The notes under the pieces: model-generated | Databases searched by the model: none | What the model was told of the DNA's origin: nothing | The model's input: only the letters and a program-made list of their open reading frames with translations | Program-made: the position numbers and the translations under genes | Assembly (NCBI RefSeq): GCF_023227745.1 | Contig: NZ_JALKBX010000010.1 | Span: forward strand, 1-58,805 | Reading direction: 5' to 3' | Source: Natroniella acetigena | GTDB lineage: Bacteria > Bacillota > Halanaerobiia > Halobacteroidales > Halobacteroidaceae | DNA: 58,805 bases | Shown here: piece after piece, positions 38,703 through 46,610 of the stretch | Position numbering within the stretch: position 1 is the stretch's first letter | How the letters are laid out: each line of letters opens with the position of its first letter

Positions 38703-38830
38703 TAATTAAACCATAGGATAGGAATCCATGAATAAATATCAGCAAATCAAATATTTTTAATAACTTGATTTTCCTTATTCCTTATTTAAATCATAGTATA
38801 TGAAATTAATTATTTATTATTTAAATCATT

Positions 38831-39640
38831 TTAAATAACATGCCTTTCTAGTCGTAATGGTTCTTGAGGCGGAGTAATTAAGAATAATTCTTCTCTTTCA
38901 GTCTCATCTAATTTATCAAAATAGATTAATTTTTTCAAGAATTCTAAGCTGCCTTCAACTTCCTTATAGCCTAATCCCTGACCATCATTTTTTTCTAAAA
39001 TTTGATCTATAAAACTATACATCTCTTGTGCATATTGATAATGAATCGGGGCCAAATTGTTATTATCAATCAAAGTGATCATTTGATAGCTCTTCAAGCA
39101 TTGATAACTGATATACTCTGCCATATCTTGATCATAAATCCTTGTTGTATTATATTGAGCTAAATCAGGCCATTCTACCATTGTATCTTCATCTTCTTGT
39201 TGATACTGCTCAAACTTATCTACCCATTGCTCCATTTGATCTGTCATCGCTAAATAACTTTTATAAGTATCTCCGCTACAATCAATCCAACCTCGACTCA
39301 GATAAAAGGTTCTACTACTCTCTGAATTGCCTTTAATATCTTGCTCCCCTAATAATAATGGAATACAGTCATGGACCATTGGTACCACTAAATTTGCTTT
39401 CTCCGCCTGTAAATCTTCAACCCCTCCACTACAAAAACCATAAGCTAAGATAATATAATCATAATCTTCTTCAGCCTCAATCTGATCAATCTTAGCTTGG
39501 ATCTTACCCTTCATCTGTGAACAGTCAGGAATATCATGTAAACCTTGTGGTAAAAATTCAATCCTTACCTCCTGCTCATCACCAATTAGATCTAATAGTT
39601 CTTTATAAAATACACTACATGAAATAACTGCCTTCTTCAT
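38831..39640 (-). CDS. DUF1638 protein linked to corrinoid methyltransferases
   Basis: 269 aa. KKAVISCSVFYKEL at the start, YIILAYGFCSGGVEDL near 85, and VPMVHDCIPLLLG near 110 fit the DUF1638 pattern, with Cys/His residues that could bind metal. Such genes often accompany methylamine or methoxyl corrinoid methyltransferases; the biochemical role is unknown. A strong GGAGGAGGG lies 6 nt before the ATG. The frame is continuous with the upstream RACo-like gene except for one TAG eight codons before this ATG. Confidence 0.8.
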   Translation of the reverse strand: MKKAVISCSVFYKELLDLIGDEQEVRIEFLPQGLHDIPDCSQMKGKIQAKIDQIEAEEDYDYIILAYGFCSGGVEDLQAEKANLVVPMVHDCIPLLLGEQDIKGNSESSRTFYLSRGWIDCSGDTYKSYLAMTDQMEQWVDKFEQYQQEDEDTMVEWPDLAQYNTTRIYDQDMAEYISYQCLKSYQMITLIDNNNLAPIHYQYAQEMYSFIDQILEKNDGQGLGYKEVEGSLEFLKKLIYFDKLDETEREELFLITPPQEPLRLERHVI

Positions 39641-39661
39641 CTTCTTCCCTCCTCCTTTTTT

Positions 39662-41473
39662 CTAAAACTCCATTGAATTCATAAACTCTGTTTGAAACTC
39701 TGGACTAGAAGACAATTCTATATAGTTAACCTGCTCCCGCAATTGATCAGCATAGGATGTTATCTTTTGATCCATCAGATACATCTTGGCACCTATTCCA
39801 GCTCCATTACCAATCTGAATAATCTTATCTTCCACTTCTTCTGGTAATAAATTAATTACACAGGCATTATGTGGATCTAAATAATTTCCAAATCCTCCAG
39901 CTAAATATAGATTGTCAAGCATTCCATAGTCTATATTTGCTTCCTTTAATAATACTTCTATCCCTGCTGCTATTGATCCTTTAGCCAATTGAATCTCTCT
40001 AATATCCTTCTGCGTTACTAAAATATCCTCTTCAATTCCTGCTTCATCTGCTGTTAAGACTATATAAGATTTAAAGCCTTTATATTCTGTCATTCTCTCT
40101 TGCTGCCAAGATTCTAACTCTTCATCTTTACAAAAAGCTCCTTTACTATTCAAAAAGCCTGTAATAAGTAATTCTGCTACAATATCCAATAAACCTGAGC
40201 CACAAATACCCTTAGCAGGTTGCTCAGCAATGGTCTGATACTCAATTTCACCTTCAGCTGTAATTTTATACTTCGAGATTGCTCCAGGTATTCCAGCTAC
40301 ACCAAACATAATCTTGGCCCCTTCAAAAGCAGGCCCAGCAGCAGTTGAACAAGCATAAATATTATCTTGCTTGCCTAAAACCATCTCTCCATTGGTTCCA
40401 ATATCTATGATCAAGTTCCAACTATCAGCAAAAGAATTAAAATCAACTGCCAACATATCTCCTACTATATCCGAACCTACATAACCAGAAATCGAAGGTA
40501 ACAGCTTAACTACTCCCTCCGAATTAATATTAACTCCCAGCTGAGTTGGATCTAGCTCAACTCCTCCAGTAAAGATAGGAGTATATGGTGCTTTGGCAAT
40601 CGATTCACCACTTAATCCTACTAAAGTATGTAACATGATTGTGTTACCTACAAAAGTCACTGTTAAAATATCATCAGTTTCAATTTCATTTTGATCAGTC
40701 AAACTTAATACACCTTCATTAAATTTCTTAATCAATACATTTTGCATCTCTTCAACCTTTGTCCGATCATCTAAAGTATAATTAACTCTCGAAATCACAT
40801 CTGCTCCAAATACCTTTTGCGGATTATGGAATGAGTAAGTATCCACTTCTGCTCCTGTATTTAAATCAATTAAATATAAAACTACAGTAGTAGTTCCTAT
40901 ATCAACAGCAATGCCATATAATTCTTCTTTCTTACCTGCTTCAATTCCAATCAGTTCTTGACTATCAGTATTGATTATAGCAGTTAAAAAATCCTCTTTA
41001 TCAACTTGATCTAATTGCTGCAATGCTTTTAAAGTTATTTCTTCTGTATTAGTTTTTTCTTGTACTCTGGTCAAAAAACCACGTTGATCATCTAAATCCG
41101 GTTGCTCAATTTCAAAAACAAACTTTTTTATTTGTGAATCCAAATCAACCTCTTGATTTATTCCTTCAGTCAAAATATCTAGTTCTACTTCCTTATCTAT
41201 CTCCACTTCCATATCTACTGTTACTTTGGTTAAGCAAGCTAGTCTAATACCATTTTCTACTTCTTTATCTGATAACAGCTCTTCTTCTTTAGAACTTACT
41301 GGAGGAAGAGCAGATAAAACTTTCACCTTACACTTACCACAATGCCCTTGACCTCCACAAGGAGTATCTAGAGAAACATCATTGTGATGTAATACTTCTA
41401 AGAGATTTTGGCCCTGCTCCACTATTAAATCTTTTCTTTCATTATTTTGCCAAACAACAACCTGATGATCCAT
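39662..41473 (-). CDS. RACo-like reductive activator of corrinoid proteins
   Basis: 603 aa. The N-terminal 2Fe-2S ferredoxin domain has Cys39, Cys45, Cys48 and Cys80. A linker follows, then a C-terminal ATP-binding ASKHA (DUF4445-type) domain with GIAVDIGTTTVVLYL near 187, VGNTIMLHTLVGL, IDIGTNGEMVLG and CGSGLLDI. This architecture is that of ATP-dependent activators that return inactive Co(II) corrinoid to Co(I); MtbC is the obvious client. Ends in TAG, in frame with the DUF1638 gene. Repeat copy 3 starts about 25 nt upstream of its ATG. Confidence 0.92.
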   Translation of the reverse strand: MDHQVVVWQNNERKDLIVEQGQNLLEVLHHNDVSLDTPCGGQGHCGKCKVKVLSALPPVSSKEEELLSDKEVENGIRLACLTKVTVDMEVEIDKEVELDILTEGINQEVDLDSQIKKFVFEIEQPDLDDQRGFLTRVQEKTNTEEITLKALQQLDQVDKEDFLTAIINTDSQELIGIEAGKKEELYGIAVDIGTTTVVLYLIDLNTGAEVDTYSFHNPQKVFGADVISRVNYTLDDRTKVEEMQNVLIKKFNEGVLSLTDQNEIETDDILTVTFVGNTIMLHTLVGLSGESIAKAPYTPIFTGGVELDPTQLGVNINSEGVVKLLPSISGYVGSDIVGDMLAVDFNSFADSWNLIIDIGTNGEMVLGKQDNIYACSTAAGPAFEGAKIMFGVAGIPGAISKYKITAEGEIEYQTIAEQPAKGICGSGLLDIVAELLITGFLNSKGAFCKDEELESWQQERMTEYKGFKSYIVLTADEAGIEEDILVTQKDIREIQLAKGSIAAGIEVLLKEANIDYGMLDNLYLAGGFGNYLDPHNACVINLLPEEVEDKIIQIGNGAGIGAKMYLMDQKITSYADQLREQVNYIELSSSPEFQTEFMNSMEF

Positions 41474-41496
41474 TGAACAATCCCCCTTTTAATAAA

Positions 41497-41598
41497 GATT
41501 AGTGCTCTCAGTTCAAGGCATAGCCTTTCATAATTCTCCCTACAAGTCTTATCAGACTTTCCGTAATAAAAGTCATTTGCTAAATTAAAGCCTGTTAT
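41497..41598 (-). repeat. ~240 bp dispersed repeat, copy 3 (left part)
   Basis: Matches the start of copies 1, 2 and 4 up to GCCTGTTAT, where the IS element begins; the rest resumes at 45946. It carries an extra small stem-loop insertion (AAGGC-ATA-GCCTT, about 41517-41531). Confidence 0.85.
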
Positions 41599-41675
41599 AG
41601 ATTTTATTAAAAGAAAACCCGATGGGCTTGCCCTCGGGATGAATTTTAATATTTCTAATGCAATTCAATATTGTA

Positions 41676-41879
41676 TTAGAAATCCCAATTAATCTTAGCA
41701 CCTATAATATCAGCTATCTCTTTGACTTCTTTGTATTTGATAGTACCTCTTGATAGTTTATTACTTAAATTTTGAACACTATCATCACGATTATGCTTTT
41801 CATTTAAAGCCTTAACTAAATCAGTCATGCTCCAACCTGTTCTAGCAAGATAAGATTTAATTTCCTGTTTAATAGTCAA
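41676..41879 (-). CDS. small helix-turn-helix-like protein (DUF6471-like) within the IS
   Basis: 67 aa from the TTG at 41879, which has AGGAGG 8 nt upstream; a GTG at 41888 abuts that site. Short helical protein: IKQEIKSYLARTGWSMTDLV, LSNKLSRGTIKYKEV, AKINW. It looks like a lambda-repressor-type or DUF6471-like DNA-binding domain. It lies where tnpA sits in IS605, divergent from tnpB, so control of tnpB or the element is plausible (inference). Confidence 0.6.
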   Translation of the reverse strand: MTIKQEIKSYLARTGWSMTDLVKALNEKHNRDDSVQNLSNKLSRGTIKYKEVKEIADIIGAKINWDF

Positions 41880-42006
41880 AATAGACACCTCCTATAAATA
41901 ATTATACTTATAAGTTTAAAGATTGTCAAATTAATTTAAATATATACTTGATAATTTAAAAAAATAATATATAATTAAACTATATAGTATAAAGGAGGTG
42001 AATATA

Positions 42007-42902
42007 ATGATTAAGAAATTCAAACCAATTAACAAAGCATATAAGTTTAGAATTTATCCTAATCAAGAACAGCAAGAGTTAATAGATAAAACGATAGGTT
42101 GTTCTAGATTCATTTACAACGAATTTTTAGCAAAAGCTAAAGAAGAAAATTATCAATCATATACTAAATATTCCAGACAACTGCCTCAACTAAAAAAAGA
42201 ATATGAGTGGCTTAAAGAAGTTGATAGTATAGCATTACAGCAAAGCCTTAAAGACCTAGATAGAGCTTTTAAGAATTTCTTTAGTGGTAAATATAATTAT
42301 CCTAAATTCAAATCTAAAAAAAGTGCCAGACTATCATACAGAACTCAAAAATTTATCAGACCTAGTGGTAGTACAAATATTGAAATCAAAGAAAACTACA
42401 TCAAATTACCTAAACTATCTTGGGTTAAGTTTGCTAAATCTAAAGAAGTTAAGGGTAAAATTAATAATGTAACAGTTTCTAAATCTAGGACAGGTAAATA
42501 TTATATCTCAATTAATGTTAGACAAATTCTAAAAACAGTTGTTAACAATAATCAAGGTGAACTAGGATTAGATTTAGGAATTAAAGATTTCTTAACTACC
42601 TCTAATGGAGAACATATCTCAAATCCTAGACATCTATCTAAATACGAAGATAAATTAGCTAAACTTCAAAAAAGATTAGCTCGTAAAGAAGAAGGTAGCA
42701 ATAATTGGCATAAACTTAAAAAGAAAATTGCTAAAGTTCATACTAAAATTAAGAATGTTCGTAAAGACTTCCTTCACAAACTATCCACTAGATTAGTTAA
42801 GGAGAATCAACTGCTAGTCATAGAGAATTTAAATGTGAAGGGTATGCTAAAAAATTCTAAACTAGCAAAACATATCTCTGATTGTGCTTGGAATATGTTT
42901 AC
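42007..42902 (+). CDS. tnpB: TnpB RNA-guided nuclease, exon 1
   Basis: First 298 codons plus two bases of a TnpB. The ATG at 42007 has AAAGGAGGTG upstream. AYKFRIYPNQEQQELI is the usual N terminus. RuvC-like residues: Asp189 in LGLDLGIKDF and Glu273 in LVIENLNVKGM. The frame breaks after AWNMF, where GTGCGAC (group II intron 5' consensus) begins at 42903; the protein resumes at 45584. TnpB proteins are guided by an RNA from the element's right end and cut DNA beside a target motif. Confidence 0.9.
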
Positions 42903-45583
42903 GTGCGACTTGTTGCTAAATTAAAAGTTTAGCCTAGTTATCGGAAGATAATTAGAACTAAGAGACCTAAATAGTCAAATGAGAGGGTAACGCCTTGAAG
43001 GGCTGTCGATAATACTCCGAATTGCATTTGGTTAATTAAGTAATGAAATGTAATAAGCTCGGTGAAGTCAAGTGAGATTAACCCCTAACTTAGCTTTGCT
43101 AAGAGGAAATGTACCTAGAGATAGGTAAGGTTAAGATAACTTGGTCGTCTATAAAATACCTATGATTAGTATGTACCACAAGGTACTGACGAATCTCTGG
43201 AAGTACGGGTCTAAAATATTAATAATCAGAAATGATTATATCAACAATAGTTTGAGGTATGTGGGGTTAGTAAGATTGTAAACTATGAAAATCCTTATAC
43301 ACTTACAGGGTGTATATCCATACCAAAGTGGAACATACAGGCTCAGAGGAGAAATCTAAGGGTATATGTACAGGTAAGGTCTTTTGGAACAAAGGAAGCT
43401 AACAACATGGAGGTCTTAATACCGATGAAATGGTGGTATGGAAGATTTTAATAACATACCTTAATGTTAGTGATAGTGTTGGCATTAACCGATAATACTC
43501 TAGTAATGTAGAGTTAGGGATAGCCAATAGTCAATATTCTAAGTTATAAGATATATCATTTTTAGCATAAGGTTCTTCGTGAGACTAAGAAAGGCGAAGT
43601 CTCTTTTCAAAAGGAGGTTTTAGCCGACTTATGACTGCATTAGCAGAGAATTATGTTGAGTATCCTAAGAAACAAAAACTAAGGAATAATGAGTATTATG
43701 ATACCCAAACGATACAGGATAAACTGTATAAGTATAGTCAAAAAGGTTACGATTTTAAGAACTTAATGCAACACATAACTTCAAGGAAAAATATTTTACT
43801 TGCTTATCGTAATATTAAAAGGAATACAGGTAGTAAGACTAGAGGAACTAACAATACTACTATAGAGGACTTGGAACAATGGACTACTCAAAAATTGGTT
43901 GACTATGTAAGAAACAAATTAGAATATTATAAACCTCAACCTGTTAGAAGAGTTTACATTCCTAAACCTGATGGTAGAAAAAGACCTTTAGGTATTCCTA
44001 CAATGGAAGATAGACTTATCCAACAATGTATGAAACAGGTCTTAGAGCCTATTTGTGAAGCTAAGTTTCATAAGCACTCATACGGTTTTAGACCTAATCG
44101 TAGCACCAAACATGCAATAGCAAGAATATCAACTTTAATGAATAGGAGTAAACTTCATTACTCAGTTGATATTGATATTAAATCTTTCTTTGATAATGTT
44201 GACCACAGTAAGTTAAAGAAACAATTATGGTCAATGGGAATTAAAGATAAAAAATTAATATCAATACTTGGTGCGATGCTTAAAGCAGAAATTGAAGGTG
44301 AAGGAATCCCAAATAAAGGTACACCTCAAGGTGGAATTATCTCACCTTTACTATCAAATATAGTTTTAAATGAATTAGATTGGTGGTTATCTAATCAATG
44401 GGAAACCTTTAAATCAGACTACAAATACAGTAAAAGCAAAAGTAAATACAGGGCATTAAGGAAATCAAACCTTAAAGAAATATATATAGTCAGATATGCT
44501 GATGACTTCAAGATTATGTGTAGAGATTATGAAACAGCCAGTAAGATTAAAGTAGCCACAATCAAGTGGCTAAAGGAAAGACTTAACCTTGAAGTTAGTA
44601 AAAAGAAAACTAAAATTACTAACCTTAAAAGGACTTATACTGAATTCTTGGGTATTAAACTCAAAGTTAGGAAGAAAAGTAATGAATATGTATGTAAATC
44701 TAGAGTAGCCAATGGTGTTAAAAAGAAGATAGCTGATAAGCTGAAACACCAAATTAAAAGAATTAATGAAGAAACTACTGTTAAACAAGTATCAAAACTA
44801 AATTCAATGATACTTGGAATGCAGAACTATTATTCTATGGCTACAATGGTTTCACATGATTTTAGAGATATAGCCTTCTTAGTTAATAAAAATATCGAGA
44901 ACCGACTTAGCTCGGATTTAAGTGAAAAAGGTATTGAATCAAGAGCTTTCAAAAAGTTTTATGGAAAGTATAACTATAAACCTTATTATGTAGCAGGAAT
45001 CAGAATATTTCCAATTACAGGTGTAACCTTTAATATTCCTATGCACTTTTCACAGAGAATATGTGATTACACCAAAGAAAGAAGGGAAAAGATACACAAG
45101 AAACTTAAAAGTGTATCACCAGTAGTACAAAAATACTTAGTAGAGAATCCAGTAAGAGGTGAAACTACTAAATACAATGATAACCGTATTGCCAGATACT
45201 CTGGTCAAAATGGTTGTTGTTTTATTACTGGATTTCCTTTGTTTATTGGAGATATAGAGTGTCATCACAAGAAACCACGAAAATTAGGTGGTAAGGACAC
45301 TTATAGAAACTTGTGTCTAGTTAAGAAAGATATACACAAGTTAATCCACGCTACTAAAGAAGAAACAATTAAACTCTACTATGATAAGGTGAAAGGGATT
45401 CTTGATGAAGATGCCCTGAGTAAACTCAACAAACTTCGAGCTAAGGCAGGAAATGATTGTATCGAACTAACTTAGACTATGATGGAACGCCTAGTGAGTT
45501 TGAAAATCTCACGCTAGGTGTGAAGAGGGGGAAAGGCTGGAAATAGGTAATATTACTATTGAAGGCTTACCTATCTCTATCAC
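42903..45583 (+). mobile_element. group II intron inside tnpB
   Basis: 2,681 nt. 5' end GTGCGAC and 3' end AC fit group II boundaries. A domain-V-like hairpin lies at about 45485-45524: CGC triad pairing with GUG, CCTAG-TGAG / CTCA-CG-CTAGG with a two-base bulge. A domain-VI-like stem follows (ATAGGTAA / TTACCTAT). GTTTAC just before the intron (IBS1) is complementary to GTAAAC at 43278-43283 (candidate EBS1). Exact excision joins AWNMF-T-MLEYKSKWY in frame. It encodes a reverse transcriptase/maturase. Confidence 0.92.
43631..45475 (+). CDS. ltrA: group II intron reverse transcriptase/maturase with HNH endonuclease
   Basis: 614 aa. RT domain blocks run from about 80 to 330: IPKPDGRKRPLGIPTMEDRL, SYGFRPNRSTKHAI, DIDIKSFFDNVDH, GTPQGGIISPLL and the catalytic YADD (IVRYADDFKIM). 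Maturase domain X follows at about 350-480. The C-terminal HNH module has CCFITGFPL, ECHHKKPRKLGG and the final YRNLCLV segment. It is complete, so the intron may be splicing- and mobility-competent. Start codon follows AAAGGAGG. Stop codon TAG. Confidence 0.95.
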   Translation: MTALAENYVEYPKKQKLRNNEYYDTQTIQDKLYKYSQKGYDFKNLMQHITSRKNILLAYRNIKRNTGSKTRGTNNTTIEDLEQWTTQKLVDYVRNKLEYYKPQPVRRVYIPKPDGRKRPLGIPTMEDRLIQQCMKQVLEPICEAKFHKHSYGFRPNRSTKHAIARISTLMNRSKLHYSVDIDIKSFFDNVDHSKLKKQLWSMGIKDKKLISILGAMLKAEIEGEGIPNKGTPQGGIISPLLSNIVLNELDWWLSNQWETFKSDYKYSKSKSKYRALRKSNLKEIYIVRYADDFKIMCRDYETASKIKVATIKWLKERLNLEVSKKKTKITNLKRTYTEFLGIKLKVRKKSNEYVCKSRVANGVKKKIADKLKHQIKRINEETTVKQVSKLNSMILGMQNYYSMATMVSHDFRDIAFLVNKNIENRLSSDLSEKGIESRAFKKFYGKYNYKPYYVAGIRIFPITGVTFNIPMHFSQRICDYTKERREKIHKKLKSVSPVVQKYLVENPVRGETTKYNDNRIARYSGQNGCCFITGFPLFIGDIECHHKKPRKLGGKDTYRNLCLVKKDIHKLIHATKEETIKLYYDKVKGILDEDALSKLNKLRAKAGNDCIELT

Positions 45584-45806
45584 AATGCTTGAATATAAAA
45601 GTAAGTGGTATGATTGTACATTGCACAAAGTAGATAGATTTTTTGCTAGTAGTCAAACTTGTTCTAAATGTGGTGCTAAAAATCCTAAAGTAAAAGACCT
45701 ATCAGTTCACACTTGGACTTGTAGTTGTGGAGCAACATGGAATAGGGATGAAAATGCTAGTTTAAACCTTTTAAAACAAGGTAAATTAGAATTAGGTATA
45801 AGATAG
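45584..45806 (+). CDS. tnpB: TnpB RNA-guided nuclease, exon 2
   Basis: Completes the split Thr codon and adds 73 residues (total 372 aa after splicing). It carries the TnpB zinc finger (CSKCG and CSCG) and the third RuvC residue, Asp354 in NRDENAS. Both exons lack internal stops, so the only lesion is the intron. Ends in TAG; the 3' end merges into the likely guide-RNA region. Confidence 0.9.
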
Positions 45807-45945
45807 CCTATATACTGTCGGGCTGACAGGAATTTACGCCTTTGGAGAGAGCGTAAGACCTGCTTAATCTACCATTTGGTATGCTTTAAGTAGGCAATTC
45901 TCTATGAATAAGGAATCCTCGTGGGCTTGCCCCGAGGAATGTCAA
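45800..45945 (+). ncRNA. candidate omega RNA (reRNA) scaffold and right end of the IS
   Basis: Downstream of tnpB, where guide RNAs of these elements are made. It includes an ACTGTC...GACAG stem, a GCCTTTGGAGA...GTAAGACCT block, and the terminal CCTCG...CGAGG hairpin ending GTCAA. The same blocks recur in order at 46469-46608 in the non-autonomous element, which supports a conserved structured RNA. The guide would be read from flanking DNA after 45945. Confidence 0.6.
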
Positions 45946-46118
45946 TACATGCTTCACAGATAAATAAATTTCTCTGCCCCCCCGTCTAATTGACAGTTGA
46001 TAATTGATAATTCAAAATCATAAAACCACAAACCCTTAGACCATCAATAGTTGGAAAACATCCTGAGACTAAATAATCAGTCTTCCAATATTTCCTTTTA
46101 GTTGAGGAGACTCAAGAT
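45946..46118 (-). repeat. ~240 bp dispersed repeat, copy 3 (right part)
   Basis: Continues the repeat interrupted at 41598: TACATGCTTCACAGATAAAT through to TTTTAGTTGAGGAGACTC, matching copies 1, 2 and 4. Confidence 0.85.
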
Positions 46119-46162
46119 TAAAGTTTACTGATTACAATACCTTCTCTAAATTATAAAACCAG

Positions 46163-46196
46163 GGGAGTAAAGATGATAAAAGACATCCTTACTCCC
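46163..46196. terminator. possible bidirectional terminator hairpin
   Basis: GGGAGTAA-A-GATG...CATC-C-TTACTCCC stem between repeat copy 3 and the non-autonomous element. U-runs are weak on both sides. Confidence 0.4.
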
Positions 46197-46224
46197 TTAA
46201 TAATCCTTATTAATATTACGTTAT

Positions 46225-46608
46225 AGAATTTGCACGTAAAACCCGATGGGCTTGCCCTCGGGATGTAAGTGCTATTTTTAAAATAATTCGATATTATTTT
46301 AAAAATATGATATACTACTAATAAGTTAAGGTAAATCTAAAAACTGAATATATGAAGTTGCAATAGGAATTGAAGCGATAACCAAGCTCCTCTATTGCGA
46401 ATTTATTACGAAGTGTCTGTTAAGACACGTAGGTAAAATATTCAAGGTATCAGAATTCCTTAATCGTCAGTACCGTAGGGCGTACGGGATTCTAAGCCTC
46501 TGGAGAAACTGTAAGACCTAATTTCTTACTTAACACTTGATGTTAAGCAGAAATAGGCTCGTTTCTAGGAATGAGGAATCCACGTGAGCTTGCTCCGTGG
46601 AGCGTCAA
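46225..46608 (+). mobile_element. non-autonomous tnpB-less relative of the IS (MITE-like, with omega-RNA-like segment)
   Basis: Begins after GTTAT with AGAATTT, as the IS does. It has the same left hairpin CCCGA-T-GGGC-TT-GCCC-TCGGG (46242-46262) and a right hairpin CCACG-T-GAGC-TT-GCTC-CGTGG (46580-46600) ending GTCAA. The interior lacks an ORF but carries the right-end RNA blocks (CCGTAGGGCGTACGG, GCCTCTGGAGA, GTAAGACCT). It is about 384 bp and stops 2 bp short of the PocR-type regulator stop codon. Confidence 0.82.
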
Positions 46609-46610
46609 TT

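Larger units (their letters stand above)
41599..45945 (+). mobile_element. IS200/IS605-type (tnpB-bearing) element interrupted by a group II intron
   Basis: Left-end hairpin CCCGA-T-GGGC-TT-GCCC-TCGGG (41618-41638) and right-end hairpin CCTCG-T-GGGC-TT-GCCC-CGAGG (45917-45937) share the same shape with a bulged T. Repeat copy 3 resumes cleanly across 41598/45946, fixing the ends within a base or two and indicating insertion after TTAT. Contents: a small HTH gene (minus), tnpB in two exons, and the intron. No TnpA (Y1 transposase) gene is present. About 1.67 kb without the intron. Confidence 0.88.

Noticed and set aside
42007-45806. tnpB as a broken pseudogene in two fragments
   Set aside because: The fragments rejoin exactly at consensus group II intron boundaries, with all key residues kept.
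45907-46610. Group I intron (IStron-type) for the ORF-less elements
   Set aside because: I could not find the conserved group I core segments; the shared blocks fit an IS right-end RNA better.
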